This document shows positions 33,017-41,989 of a DNA stretch of 46,886 bases, one piece after another. The DNA is from an uncultured Lachnospiraceae bacterium (GTDB lineage: Bacteria > Bacillota > Clostridia > Lachnospirales > Lachnospiraceae). Every line of letters starts with the position of its first letter. Within the stretch, counting starts at the first letter, position 1. The position numbers and the translations under genes were made by a program. A model generated the notes under the pieces. That model made no database searches. It had not been told where the DNA came from and was given only the letters and a program-made list of their open reading frames with translations. The DNA is taken from positions 1 to 46,886 of the forward strand of contig UQAW01000023.1 in NCBI GenBank assembly GCA_900539175.1, in the 5' to 3' direction.

Positions 33017-33766
33017 TTACGCTTCTACTGCTTCTGCTGTCTCTTCAGCAGCATCTTCTGTGTATGCTTCATCAGCTGCAGTTTCGCCCTGTTTTGCCTC
33101 GATAACAGCATCTGCCATCTTGGAAACAATCAGTTTTACTGCACGAATTGCATCGTCATTACCCGGGATTACATAATCCAGTTCTTCCGGATCACAGTTT
33201 GTATCACAGATACCGATCAGCGGAATACCTAATGTATGAGCTTCCTGCACACAGATTCTTTCCTTCTTCGGATCTACAATGAAGATCGCATCTGGAATTC
33301 TCTTCATCTCTTTGATTCCGCCAAGGTTCTTCTGCAGTTTGGACAGCTCTTTTTTCAACTCGATTACTTCTTTCTTAGGAAGCACATCAAATGTTCCATC
33401 TTCTTCCATTGCTTCGATTTCTTTCAATCTTGCAATTCTGCTCTGGATAGTCTTAAAGTTTGTCAGCATACCACCAAGCCATCTCTCATTTACATAGAAC
33501 ATACCACAGCGCTCTGCCTCTACCTTGATTGCATCCTGTGCCTGTTTTTTAGTTCCTACGAACAGGATTGTACCGCCGTCTGCAGCGATATCTGCAACTG
33601 CTTTGTAAGCGTCATCAACCATTCCTACAGATTTCTGCAGGTCGATGATATAGATGCCGTTACGCTCTGTATAGATGTACGGAGCCATCTTAGGGTTCCA
33701 TCTTCTTGTCTGATGTCCGAAATGAACACCTGCTTCCAGTAACTGTTTCATTGAAATAACGCTCAT
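33017..33766 (-). CDS. rpsB: 30S ribosomal protein S2
   Basis: Ribosomal small-subunit protein, 249 aa. Begins MSVISMKQLLEAGVHFGHQTRRWNPKM-like family start; also has FVGTKKQAQ, NERWLGGMLTNF and PDAIFIVDPKKE, all S2 signatures. The last 20 residues form an acidic tail (about 10 Glu/Asp) beyond the core fold. Expressed from a strong promoter through a structured leader; cotranscribed with tsf as in most bacteria. Confidence 0.98.
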   Translation of the reverse strand: MSVISMKQLLEAGVHFGHQTRRWNPKMAPYIYTERNGIYIIDLQKSVGMVDDAYKAVADIAADGGTILFVGTKKQAQDAIKVEAERCGMFYVNERWLGGMLTNFKTIQSRIARLKEIEAMEEDGTFDVLPKKEVIELKKELSKLQKNLGGIKEMKRIPDAIFIVDPKKERICVQEAHTLGIPLIGICDTNCDPEELDYVIPGNDDAIRAVKLIVSKMADAVIEAKQGETAADEAYTEDAAEETAEAVEA

Positions 33767-33795
33767 TGTCTTATCTCCTTTTGGTTGTTTTCTTC

Positions 33796-33909
33796 CGCAT
33801 GTTTTAGGTCCGTAGAACCTGGCACTTCTTTGCAGGCACCATCTTTGGAATCCACATGCGTGCTTTTTCGCGACTTTTAAAGTATATCATATAGAAAAGG
33901 CAGATTCAA
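33796..33909 (-). promoter_or_regulatory. rpsB promoter and structured leader
   Basis: TTGAAT (33904-33909), 17 bases, TATACT (33881-33886) is the promoter. The roughly 105-base leader folds by CGCATGT (33860-33854) with ACATGCG (33802-33796), enclosing smaller stems (GGTGCC... and AGGT...ACCT). The closing stem ends about 30 bases before the start codon. A leader of this kind suits feedback control by S2, which is inference. Confidence 0.6.
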
Positions 33910-33995
33910 GCACTTTTTTGCCAGTATCTGCCCTTTTTACCGCTTTTTTGTTCATTTTATAAAATAAATCAAGAATCCATCCCTTTGCCCGCTGC

Positions 33996-35627
33996 TCACG
34001 ATCCTTTTTTTCGTGTGAGAGCATTTGAAATCAAATCCCATATTCTCTTTTTGCTTTCCTCTGTTAAAAAAAGGTAACAAAAGCTCCCTGCTGCCAGAAG
34101 CACAACCACCACCAGAAGTAAGGTCTCTCCCCAGCGAATTCTCTTAATCAGAAAATCCACAATATATTCATAAGAGATATTGAACACATTGGTTGCAATG
34201 TGTGCAGTGACCGGTGCCCACAAACTCCCGGTCTTTTCATAGAGCACTGCAAAAAAGATGCCTAAAACAACCGCATACAGGAATTGAACAACATTACCAT
34301 GGTATATTCCAAACAATGCTGCTGAGATACCGATTCCCCAGCCTACACCAAAATAGGATTTCGCCCGCTGATAAATCAGCCCCCGAAATGCCAGCTCCTC
34401 TCCAAAGGATGCCAGAATTCCCACACACAGAACCAACAAAAACCAATTCTGGTTCTCATAAGTGTTCTCCGATATTTCAGAATACCGTAGAAAGAACGCT
34501 CTTATTCCGCTGGCCGTTATCAGTTTATTCCATACAAGCCCCAGTCCGACAGATGCCAGGGCACATGCCGTACCCTCCATCCAGTTCCAACGGAGCACCT
34601 TGATTTCCAGACGCACCTTGTCTCTTTGATAATATTTTCCGAGAATAACGACAACTGAAATTGCAGTCAATGCTGAAAAAATGCTGGAAAGCCAGGGAAC
34701 TTCCGCCACTACATCCATGTAATTGCTTCCCATCCCCTTCAGTATCATACCCGCAAATAAAATGCCAAGCAAACTGATCAGCACCATACATCCAAAATGT
34801 ACCAACATCGGATAAAAGATTTCCCAAAGCATCTTTCCAAGTTCTTCCGGACTCAGCGTCTTTTTCGGATGTCTGGGGTAATAATTCTTCCTTCCCGCAC
34901 CGTCTGCCGCTTTTTTTCTGTTTTTCTGATGAATTTTTCCTGTATGATGAGAAGATACGTTCTCCTTCCCAGCGTCATCTGTCTCAGCCAAAATCTTCAG
35001 GTCTTCCACCGTCTCTGCAATAAAGACTGCGCCTGCTTTCTCAAGTTCTTCTCTTCCGCCATAACCAAAGGCAGCTCCCACACATTGAAGCCCGCACTTT
35101 CCTGCCCCTTCCACATCATATCGGCGGTCACCCACCATCACTACCTGTTCACGGTGCTTTTCATATCCGAGCCGTCTCAATGCCTCCTCAATCACTTCAT
35201 CCTTCGCTGTACGGCTGCCGTCCAGTTCACTTCCGACTACCACGTCAAAATACCCGCGCAGCTCAAAATGACGTAAGATTTCTTCTACGAAAACTGCAGG
35301 CTTTGAAGATGCCACAGCAAGTATTTTTCCCGTATCTTTCAGCATCCGTAAAATCTCCGGGATGCCCTTATATATCTCATTCTCATAAATCCCTATGGTG
35401 CTGTACCGCTCACGATACTGTTCCACCGCAAGATCTGCCTCAGCACTGGTAAAGCCCCCATATTCCATAAACTGCTGATGCAAAGGCGGACCTACAAAGC
35501 ACCTCAGATTCTCCGGATTACTTTCCGGTTTTCCCATATAGTTCAGCGCATACTGAACGCATTTGATAATTCCCGGTCCCGAATCTGTCAGTGTTCCATC
35601 CAAATCAAATAAAATTACATCTGACAT
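33996..35627 (-). CDS. HAD phosphatase fused to a CPBP membrane protease
   Basis: 543 aa two-part protein. Residues 1-215 are a phosphoglycolate-phosphatase-like HAD domain: FDLDGT (nucleophile Asp8, Asp10), VASSKP, and VMVGDRRYD near 163-171. A basic, soluble linker (216-265) leads to about eight membrane segments. The C-terminal part is a CPBP (CAAX protease / bacteriocin-processing) domain with the catalytic EExxxR (Glu410, Glu411, Arg415), His443 in FGIYHGN and the HIATN motif (His476, Asn480). All key residues of both halves are present and the frame is unbroken. Roles are unknown; the fusion suggests a phosphatase step tied to membrane proteolysis. Confidence 0.85.
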   Translation of the reverse strand: MSDVILFDLDGTLTDSGPGIIKCVQYALNYMGKPESNPENLRCFVGPPLHQQFMEYGGFTSAEADLAVEQYRERYSTIGIYENEIYKGIPEILRMLKDTGKILAVASSKPAVFVEEILRHFELRGYFDVVVGSELDGSRTAKDEVIEEALRRLGYEKHREQVVMVGDRRYDVEGAGKCGLQCVGAAFGYGGREELEKAGAVFIAETVEDLKILAETDDAGKENVSSHHTGKIHQKNRKKAADGAGRKNYYPRHPKKTLSPEELGKMLWEIFYPMLVHFGCMVLISLLGILFAGMILKGMGSNYMDVVAEVPWLSSIFSALTAISVVVILGKYYQRDKVRLEIKVLRWNWMEGTACALASVGLGLVWNKLITASGIRAFFLRYSEISENTYENQNWFLLVLCVGILASFGEELAFRGLIYQRAKSYFGVGWGIGISAALFGIYHGNVVQFLYAVVLGIFFAVLYEKTGSLWAPVTAHIATNVFNISYEYIVDFLIKRIRWGETLLLVVVVLLAAGSFCYLFLTEESKKRIWDLISNALTRKKGS

Positions 35628-35676
35628 ATGTTTTTAATCCCCTTATTATAAATCACCACTTATTTCTTCATCCCCT

Positions 35677-35741
35677 AAAAGCAGCTTAATCTGCTTTAAC
35701 AGCTGCGAAATGATGTACCCAGTACATCGTTCCGTAATTAA
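35677..35741. repeat. Hairpins and repeat sequence 3' of argS
   Basis: Three items in the gap after argS: the 20-base repeat GTACATCGTTCCGTAATTAA (35722-35741), shared with the bioA 3' end; a hairpin GATGTAC-CCA-GTACATC (35712-35728) overlapping it; and AAAAGCAG-CTTAAT-CTGCTTT (35677-35697), which on the minus strand ends in CTTTTA and could terminate argS. Confidence 0.55.
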
Positions 35742-35750
35742 TAAGCTCCT

Positions 35751-37517
35751 TTACATCCTGTCCGGAGCCGAGAATCCCAACATATCAATGCAGGTTTCCA
35801 GAATCTCACGTACCAGCTCTAACAACGAAATCCAGGAAGCTTTCTGCTGTGCATCCTCTTCGCTCAAAATCTTTGTCTCATGATAAAAACGGTTAAACGC
35901 ATTCGCAAAATCATAAATATACGAACAAATTTTATGCGGCGCCTTCTCTTCAAATGCATTCTCCACAACACTGTTAAACTTGGAAGCTTCAATCATAAGC
36001 CCCTTTTCACTTTCGCTTGCCGCCGGGCAGATTCCTCCCTTTTGCACCTCCTGCCCTTCCTCGGTATAACGGCTGAGAATAGACTTAATTCTCACAATGG
36101 TATATAAAATATATGGACCCGTGTCCCCTTCAAAAGAGGTAAATCGATCCACATCAAACACATAATCCTTGGATGCCTGATTTGACAGATCTCCATATTT
36201 GATTGCCGACAAACCAACGATTTCTGCAGTCTTACGGGCATCTTTGTCTTTTACACTGCGGTTGTCCACAATTTTCTTATACATCTCTTCGTTAATATCA
36301 TGAATCAAAGTCTCCAGACGCATTACACCACCCTCACGCGTCTTGAAAGGCTTACCGTCTTTCCCGTTCATCGTACCGAATCCCAGAAACTGCAACTTTG
36401 TCTCTTCATTCACCAGTTTCGTCTTACGAGCACACCGGAATACCTGAGTAAAGTATAACTCCTGACGCTTGTCTACCACATAAATAATTTCATCCGGCTG
36501 GAACAGTTTCATACGCTCCACGATTGTAGCCAGGTCTGTCGTATTATAAAGAGAAGCACCATCTGACTTCAGAATCATGCAGGGCGGGATTTCTTTGGTG
36601 TCGCCCTCTTCTTTTACGTCCACCACCAGCGCTCCCTGATCCAGATGAGCATATCCCTGATCTTTCATCGCCTGTACCATCTCCGGAATATATGGTTGCG
36701 CATCGGATTCCTTTTTCCAAAGATCAAATTCCACATCCAGTTTCCTGTAATTCCGCTTCAAATCTGTAACTGACACATTCATAATATGATTCCAGAGTGC
36801 CCTATAGCCTCTGTTCCCCTGCTGAAGCAGATGTGTTGCCTCCATGGCACGTTCCTTGAAGTTTTCATCTTCCTTTGATTTCCCGCTGGCAGCCGGATAA
36901 ATCTCTTCCAGTTCCCCGATAGTAAACGGTGCTTCCTCCGGGTACTCCCCGGTATAATTCTCATCAAAATAAACCAGATCCGGCTGACGCTCTTTTAACT
37001 CTGTAATGATCAGTCCCATCTGCAAACCCCAGTCTCCAAGATGCACATCACCGATCACTTTATGCCCCATATAACGTCCCATTCGTTTCAGGCTCTCACC
37101 AATAATTGCAGAACGCAGATGTCCCACATGCAGAGGCTTTGCTACATTGGGTCCGCCATAGTCGATCATGATCGTCTTCGGTTCTTTCACTTTCTCAATA
37201 GAAAGATTCTCATCCTTCTGAATCTGATTCAGATAGTCGGCAAGGAACGCTTCACTCACCTTCAAATTAATAAACCCCGGGTTCACTGCAGTTGCTTCCC
37301 CCAGAATGTCGGAATCTCTCAAATGCTCCACAACATCCCCGGCTATCATAATCGGAGCTTTCTTATAGGTCTTGGCGGCAGCCATAGCGCCATTACACTG
37401 GTATTCACATAAATCCGGACGGTTGGACAGGCTGACTCTTCCGTAAGATGCATCATAACCGGCTTCTGTAAATGCCTGCCGTATCTCCTCCGTGATCAAA
37501 TCTATCATTTTTTTCAT
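35751..37517 (-). CDS. argS: Arginyl-tRNA synthetase
   Basis: Class I synthetase, 588 aa. The N-terminal Add-1 domain precedes the HIGH-type signature PLHVGHLRS; the KMSK-equivalent region reads GKPFKTREGG, as usual in ArgRS without canonical KMSK; a DALR anticodon-binding domain (from about 470, YILYTIVRIKSIL onward) completes it. Start chosen at ATG 37517 with GAGG eight bases upstream; GTG 37526 and ATG 37508 are alternatives. Own promoter at 37548-37576. Confidence 0.97.
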   Translation of the reverse strand: MKKMIDLITEEIRQAFTEAGYDASYGRVSLSNRPDLCEYQCNGAMAAAKTYKKAPIMIAGDVVEHLRDSDILGEATAVNPGFINLKVSEAFLADYLNQIQKDENLSIEKVKEPKTIMIDYGGPNVAKPLHVGHLRSAIIGESLKRMGRYMGHKVIGDVHLGDWGLQMGLIITELKERQPDLVYFDENYTGEYPEEAPFTIGELEEIYPAASGKSKEDENFKERAMEATHLLQQGNRGYRALWNHIMNVSVTDLKRNYRKLDVEFDLWKKESDAQPYIPEMVQAMKDQGYAHLDQGALVVDVKEEGDTKEIPPCMILKSDGASLYNTTDLATIVERMKLFQPDEIIYVVDKRQELYFTQVFRCARKTKLVNEETKLQFLGFGTMNGKDGKPFKTREGGVMRLETLIHDINEEMYKKIVDNRSVKDKDARKTAEIVGLSAIKYGDLSNQASKDYVFDVDRFTSFEGDTGPYILYTIVRIKSILSRYTEEGQEVQKGGICPAASESEKGLMIEASKFNSVVENAFEEKAPHKICSYIYDFANAFNRFYHETKILSEEDAQQKASWISLLELVREILETCIDMLGFSAPDRM

Positions 37518-37547
37518 ATTCCTCACCTCATATCACAATATGCACTA

Positions 37548-37576
37548 ATCATATCACGCTTAATTCTAAATTTCAA
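37548..37576 (-). promoter_or_regulatory. Promoter of argS
   Basis: TTGAAA (37571-37576), 17 bases, TATGAT (37548-37553) on the minus strand, with no room for a T-box leader before the start codon. Confidence 0.65.
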
Positions 37577-37581
37577 CAAAG

Positions 37582-37634
37582 AAAAAGTGAGAAACCAACG
37601 GGACATTCTTAAATTTCATCCCATTACTTCTCAC
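37582..37634 (-). terminator. Terminator of the CBS-domain gene
   Basis: GTGAGAA (37587-37593) pairs with TTCTCAC (37628-37634), and the stem continues inward with mismatches through GGGA/TCCC. Followed on the minus strand by TTTTTC. Confidence 0.8.
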
Positions 37635-37652
37635 CTTTCCCTCTGCGGTATC

Positions 37653-38099
37653 TCAGACTTGCTCCTGTTTTTTTACCTTTTCCTGTTCATGATTTTTTAA
37701 ACCTGATTTCTCATAACAATACTGAATAATATCTTTCCTGCGGATAATCCCGATAAATACACCTTCATCATCCACTACCGGCACAAAATTCTGTTTCATA
37801 GACACGGTAACCAGATCTTCGATATCACAGTTGATATTGACCGGTTCATTATGCCAGCGGCGCTCCACATTGACAATCGGTATGTCTTCCGCATGGTGCA
37901 GATTCAGATTATGACGCTCCTTAATACACCGAAGCAGGTCGCCCTCCGTGATTGTTCCTATGTAAATTCCCCTGCGGTTTAACATCGGTATTGCTGTATA
38001 TTTATGGTACTCCATTTTTTCTATCGTCTGACGGAGAGTGAAATCATCATTGATATAAGCAACTTCACTCTTGGGTGTGATAAAAAATAAAATATTCAT
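37653..38099 (-). CDS. Protein with two CBS domains
   Basis: 148 aa, made almost wholly of a CBS pair (about 10-65 with YTAIPMLNRRGIYIGTITEGDLL, and 75-130 with FVPVVDDEGVFIGIIRRKDII). Such stand-alone pairs sense adenine nucleotides or bind other proteins. The charged C-terminal tail is rich in Lys and Gln. No partner enzyme domain. Single-gene unit with its own terminator; role not known. Confidence 0.88.
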   Translation of the reverse strand: MNILFFITPKSEVAYINDDFTLRQTIEKMEYHKYTAIPMLNRRGIYIGTITEGDLLRCIKERHNLNLHHAEDIPIVNVERRWHNEPVNINCDIEDLVTVSMKQNFVPVVDDEGVFIGIIRRKDIIQYCYEKSGLKNHEQEKVKKQEQV

Positions 38100-38212
38100 A
38101 GATTGTTCTCCTGATTGTATTCTTTTCTATAATAATCGGTATATCGCTCTTAAGTATAAATCATTTTGGCAGAAAAGTGTTGAAAAATCGGTGAAAAATT
38201 CATAAATTTTTC

Positions 38213-38241
38213 TTAACTTTCTATCCTTCTCATTGTATAAT
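38213..38241 (+). promoter_or_regulatory. Promoter of the LUD-domain gene
   Basis: TTAACT (38213-38218), 17 bases, TATAAT (38236-38241), 48 bases before the start codon. Confidence 0.6.
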
Positions 38242-38289
38242 GAATAGGAATGATCCAGATAAGCGATTTTGAAGCAAGGAGGAACACCT

Positions 38290-38928
38290 ATGTCTTATAA
38301 GTCAAAACGTTGGGAGCTGGCTGCACCCACACTCATAAAAAATTTTGAAAAGCGTGGTATGGAAGCCTGCTACTGCGAAAACTCAAAAGAAGCACTGAAA
38401 AAGGTCCTTTCCCTTATTCCCAAAGGCTCATCTGTCACCTTTGGAGGTTCTGAGACTCTAAATGAAACCGGAATTTTTGAAGCACTCACTACCGGACCTT
38501 ACGAATTTATCGACCGCAAAAGCGCCAGGACGAAAGAAGAAGCCCGCGCACTTTTCGGAAAAATTGTATGCGCTGACTATTTTCTTATGAGTACCAATGC
38601 ATTTACCAAAAATGGAGAACTTGTCAATATTGACGGCAATGGAAACCGTGTTGCCTGTCTGATCCACGGTCCGGAACATGTGATTGTTGTCACCGGCATG
38701 AATAAACTCTGTGAATCTGTGGAAGATGCCCTTGTGCGGATTCGCGATGCTGCCGCCCCGCCAAACGCTGTTCGTGTAGGTTGCAGGGAAACTGTCTGTA
38801 TGAAAACCGGCATCTGCGGCCAGTGCTTAAGCCCGGACTGTATCTGCTGCCAGACCGTGATCACCCGCAAATCCCGTCATCCCGGCCGTATTACCGTAAT
38901 TCTTATCGGGGAAGAATTGGGATTCTGA
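38290..38928 (+). CDS. LUD-domain (LutC/YkgG-like) protein with a cysteine-rich tail
   Basis: 212 aa. The LUD core (old DUF162) covers residues 10-170 with SVTFGGSETLNETG and VDGNGNR-like INGNGNRVACLIHGPEHVI patterns; the C-terminus has seven cysteines in CRETVCMKTGICGQC and CICC, a likely metal or iron-sulfur site found in clostridial members. LutC is part of lactate oxidation in Bacillus, but no LutA/LutB lies here, so that role is not shown. ATG 38290 with AGGAGG seven bases upstream; the frame extends 5' without support. Confidence 0.85.
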   Translation: MSYKSKRWELAAPTLIKNFEKRGMEACYCENSKEALKKVLSLIPKGSSVTFGGSETLNETGIFEALTTGPYEFIDRKSARTKEEARALFGKIVCADYFLMSTNAFTKNGELVNIDGNGNRVACLIHGPEHVIVVTGMNKLCESVEDALVRIRDAAAPPNAVRVGCRETVCMKTGICGQCLSPDCICCQTVITRKSRHPGRITVILIGEELGF

Positions 38929-38941
38929 TTCTTTACATAAG

Positions 38942-39008
38942 ATACCAAAACACTCCGGAAATCGGAATAAGTGCACATACGCATCCCATTTCCGGAGCAT
39001 TCTGGTAT
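38942..39008. terminator. Inverted repeat between convergent genes
   Basis: ATACCA (38942-38947) pairs with TGGTAT (39003-39008), and inside, CTCCGGAAAT with ATTTCCGGAG. Lies between the LUD gene and the convergent GH3 gene; probably terminates both. Confidence 0.65.
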
Positions 39009-39031
39009 TATCAGAACTTAAAAGTAATCTA

Positions 39032-41437
39032 TTAATCCAACTTCAGAATCATCCGCAAAATTCTTCCTGCACATAATTCTATCTCTTCCCTTGTGATATA
39101 CCCCTTCTCCAACGCTTCCAAAACTCTTTCCGGATAACCATTTCCCATCTTGATATCATTGCCTGCTTTTGTTTCCCGGTAATGCTCACCCAAAGTCCAC
39201 CAGTCTGTTGTCACGACCCCATCAAATCCCCACTCTTCACGGAGAATCCCTGTCAACAAATCCTTATTCTCAGACGTATGCACCCCATTCAGCAGATTAT
39301 AGGAAGACATGATCGTGTAAGGATCTGCTTCCTTTACTACAATTTCAAACCCTTTCAGATAGATTTCCCGTAATGCACGTTCTGATACCCTGGAATCGCT
39401 TGCTTTGCGGTTTGTTTCTTTATTGTTGCAGGCAAAATGTTTTACGCTGGCGCCAATCCGCATAGACTGGATTCCCCGGACCATGGCTGCTCCGATTTTT
39501 CCGGTCAGCAGCGGATCTTCTGAATAATATTCAAAATTCCGGCCGCACAGCGGACTGCGGTGAATATTCATGGCTGGGGTCAGCCAGATCCCTAAATTAT
39601 TTTCCTTCACTTCCTCTGCCCCTGCCTGCCCGATCCGCTCTGCAAGCTCTGTGTCCCATGTAGATGCCAGAAGCGTGGCACAGGGCCAGGCAGTTGTTGT
39701 CACACCGCACTCCGGATTAATTCTCAAACCGGCAGGACCGTCCGCAGTCATCACATTCGGAATCCCATACCCGGGCAGGTTTCCCATACCAAAGGTGTTG
39801 GCAACTCCGGTATTCGGCTGTCCCCCGATCAGGGAAATCACTTCTTCCCCCGACATCTGTGCCAGAAGTTCCTCGATCCCGGCTTTCCCCTCAGCTACGT
39901 CCGCAAGACTGATTTTCTTTTTCCCGGATGGGCAGCCCCGTTCCACATATCTGGACTCCGGAGTGATCCCCTCCAAAGTCGTTGGATCCTGGCGCTGCAA
40001 TCCAGGTTCTTCTTCCGGCAGACTGCAAAGCGGAAGTTCCTCGTAACTTCCATCTGACAGAAGCCTTTTCCTTAAACTGCAGGGACCTGCTTTTGGAGAC
40101 AGCTGCTCCACAATTCTGTCCTCTGAAAGGTTCCATATACCTGCTTCCTGCACCTGTGCCACGCAGTTCCCCACATAGATACGGTAGCGTCCTTTTTCCA
40201 ATACGTAGGCAGACTTACATATTTTACCGCAATCATCGTAAGAAGCCATTCTGGAATACGGAATTGTCAACCGCAGCATCTGGCTCTCTCCCCGTCCCAG
40301 AAGCCTCGTCTTCTGAAATGCTGCCAGCTCCCTTGCCGGTTTGCCAAGCAGACCCTGGGGTGCACTGTAATAAACCTGAACGACTTCCTTTCCTGCCCTT
40401 TCTCCGATGTTGGTTACTTTTACGAAAACGACTGTCTCTTTTTCTTCAAAATTGCATTCCGCAATCTCCATTCGGAACTCTGTATAAGACAACCCGAATC
40501 CGAAAGGATAATTCACCTTTTCCTTAGCTCCTGCTATCGTTTCAAAATAGCGGTAACCCACATAAATATCTTCCGTATAATCTACGTAAGACGGAGATTC
40601 ATGAAAATTCTTCGTTGACGGATAATCATACAGCGAAGAAGCAAAGGTATCTGCCAGCTTTCCGGAGGGATTCACATCACCGCAAAGTATATCTGCTTCT
40701 GCCAGTCCTCCTTCCATCCCTGCCTGCCATGCCATCAACGCTGCCGAAATCCGGGAATCCTTCTGAAACCACGTGGTATCTACCATGCCGCCGACATTTA
40801 ATACCACAACTACCCTGGAAAAAGCTTCTTTTACCTGCTCCACCATCTTCTGTTCTGCTCTGCTCAGATAGAAATCTCCATTTTCAAACAAGCGATTGCT
40901 CAGTTGTATCTGCTCATTCTCATACAATGGGGGTTCTGTTCCATCTTCCAACGCCTTCCTGTCCCATCCTTCTCCGGAAAAACGGCAGATAGAGATTACC
41001 GCAACATCCGCATATGCCGCCGCCTCCTTCAAAAGTGCTTCGGGAATTTCAGGTTCCTGTGTCATACCGGGCACTGCCCCTTCTTTGTACTGCTGTTCAA
41101 GTGCTTCTCTGTAAAATCCCTCCAATGCTGGAAACAGGGACACCTTTCCTTCCTGTTCCTTAATTTTCATTCCCTCATACAGGTTGCGCACATAGGAAAC
41201 GGTCACATCACCGCTTCCGCCGCCTCCCTTTACGTAATCAATGGATGCTTTTCCAAACAACGCTGCTCTGGTGCCCGGTCTCAGCGGAAGTATGTCACCA
41301 TCGTTTTTAAGCAGCACCATCCCCTCTCCTGCCGCCTGGCGGGATAGTTCAATATGTTTCTTACTCCCTGTCACCCTTTCTTTACAAGTGTACAGAGGAA
41401 GATTGGGCTGGTACTTAATTCTCTGCCATCTTTGCAT
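39032..41437 (-). CDS. Glycoside hydrolase family 3 beta-glucosidase, domain-permuted
   Basis: 801 aa, cytoplasmic (no signal peptide). The order of the GH3 parts is reversed: the alpha/beta sandwich comes first (SRQAAGEGMVLLKNDGDILPL at 33-53, the usual start of domain 2), then an FnIII-like domain (GKEVVQVYYSAPQG), then the TIM-barrel domain (about 500-801; MTADGPAGLR, NFEYYSEDP, SVKHFACNN, and nucleophile Asp745 in TTDWW). The same permuted layout is known from Ruminococcus albus and Butyrivibrio beta-glucosidases. Hydrolyses terminal beta-glucosides such as cellobiose inside the cell. No transporter sits nearby. Confidence 0.93.
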   Translation of the reverse strand: MQRWQRIKYQPNLPLYTCKERVTGSKKHIELSRQAAGEGMVLLKNDGDILPLRPGTRAALFGKASIDYVKGGGGSGDVTVSYVRNLYEGMKIKEQEGKVSLFPALEGFYREALEQQYKEGAVPGMTQEPEIPEALLKEAAAYADVAVISICRFSGEGWDRKALEDGTEPPLYENEQIQLSNRLFENGDFYLSRAEQKMVEQVKEAFSRVVVVLNVGGMVDTTWFQKDSRISAALMAWQAGMEGGLAEADILCGDVNPSGKLADTFASSLYDYPSTKNFHESPSYVDYTEDIYVGYRYFETIAGAKEKVNYPFGFGLSYTEFRMEIAECNFEEKETVVFVKVTNIGERAGKEVVQVYYSAPQGLLGKPARELAAFQKTRLLGRGESQMLRLTIPYSRMASYDDCGKICKSAYVLEKGRYRIYVGNCVAQVQEAGIWNLSEDRIVEQLSPKAGPCSLRKRLLSDGSYEELPLCSLPEEEPGLQRQDPTTLEGITPESRYVERGCPSGKKKISLADVAEGKAGIEELLAQMSGEEVISLIGGQPNTGVANTFGMGNLPGYGIPNVMTADGPAGLRINPECGVTTTAWPCATLLASTWDTELAERIGQAGAEEVKENNLGIWLTPAMNIHRSPLCGRNFEYYSEDPLLTGKIGAAMVRGIQSMRIGASVKHFACNNKETNRKASDSRVSERALREIYLKGFEIVVKEADPYTIMSSYNLLNGVHTSENKDLLTGILREEWGFDGVVTTDWWTLGEHYRETKAGNDIKMGNGYPERVLEALEKGYITREEIELCAGRILRMILKLD

Positions 41438-41623
41438 ACGTTTCTTCCTTTCCTGCTGATATTTTTCCTGATACTAATATAGCATAATTGCCTTTATTTT
41501 TATATCATATATTTTATAATGTTGAGATCGAAAAGTATTTTGACCCCTATGCTATTGATTTTCTGATTCAAACATAAAAAAGGCACGTTTGGTTACACTG
41601 TATCTGAAAGGCAGGTGACTATT

Positions 41624-41791
41624 ATGGCCAAAAACACCTTCTCAGGCAAGAATTCAAAAAATGCCTATGACGATGGAAATATTCCTGAAATTGATCTCCC
41701 ACAGAAAAGCAGCAACGGTCTGGAAGTTCCAAATGTGGAACCACTTCCGGAATCCGAACGTCCGCGAAAAGACGGACCGGGTGGTGAATAA
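41624..41791 (+). CDS. Small acidic protein of 55 residues, unknown
   Basis: ATG 41624, AGGCAGG site upstream, stop 41789-41791. The protein is polar, with no membrane segment, rich in Glu, Asp, Pro, Asn and Ser (NIPEIDLPQKSSNGLE, VEPLPESERPRKDGPGGE). The composition and site suggest a true small gene, likely disordered. It lies alone on the plus strand; no family recognised. The stretch before it (41438-41623) shows no clear promoter. Confidence 0.5.
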   Translation: MAKNTFSGKNSKNAYDDGNIPEIDLPQKSSNGLEVPNVEPLPESERPRKDGPGGE

Positions 41792-41829
41792 TCAGGGTAA
41801 CATGGTATAAAAATCGAAACATTAAAAAA

Positions 41830-41921
41830 GGATGCTGTAAAATGTAATTTATCCTTCAAGAGACTGTTCTACAAAAAACAGACAGTCCTCCACTATGAAG
41901 AATCGAAACTTTACAGCATCC
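41830..41921. terminator. Large branched hairpin, likely bidirectional terminator
   Basis: GGATGCTGTAAA (41830-41841) pairs perfectly with TTTACAGCATCC (41910-41921); a second hairpin (ACTGTT...AACAGACAGT, about 41862-41886) sits inside. Minus-strand side is followed by TTTTTTAATG, plus side by TCTTTTC. Ends the ATPase gene and perhaps the small acidic gene. Confidence 0.8.
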
Positions 41922-41989
41922 TCTTTTCATATTTCTTTTTGATATTTTATTTTGTACTTCTGCCTCAACCAGAATCTGCGAAACACCTC

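Noticed and set aside
37518..37580. T-box or other leader before argS
   Set aside because: The promoter lies only about 30 bases before the start codon, leaving no space for one.
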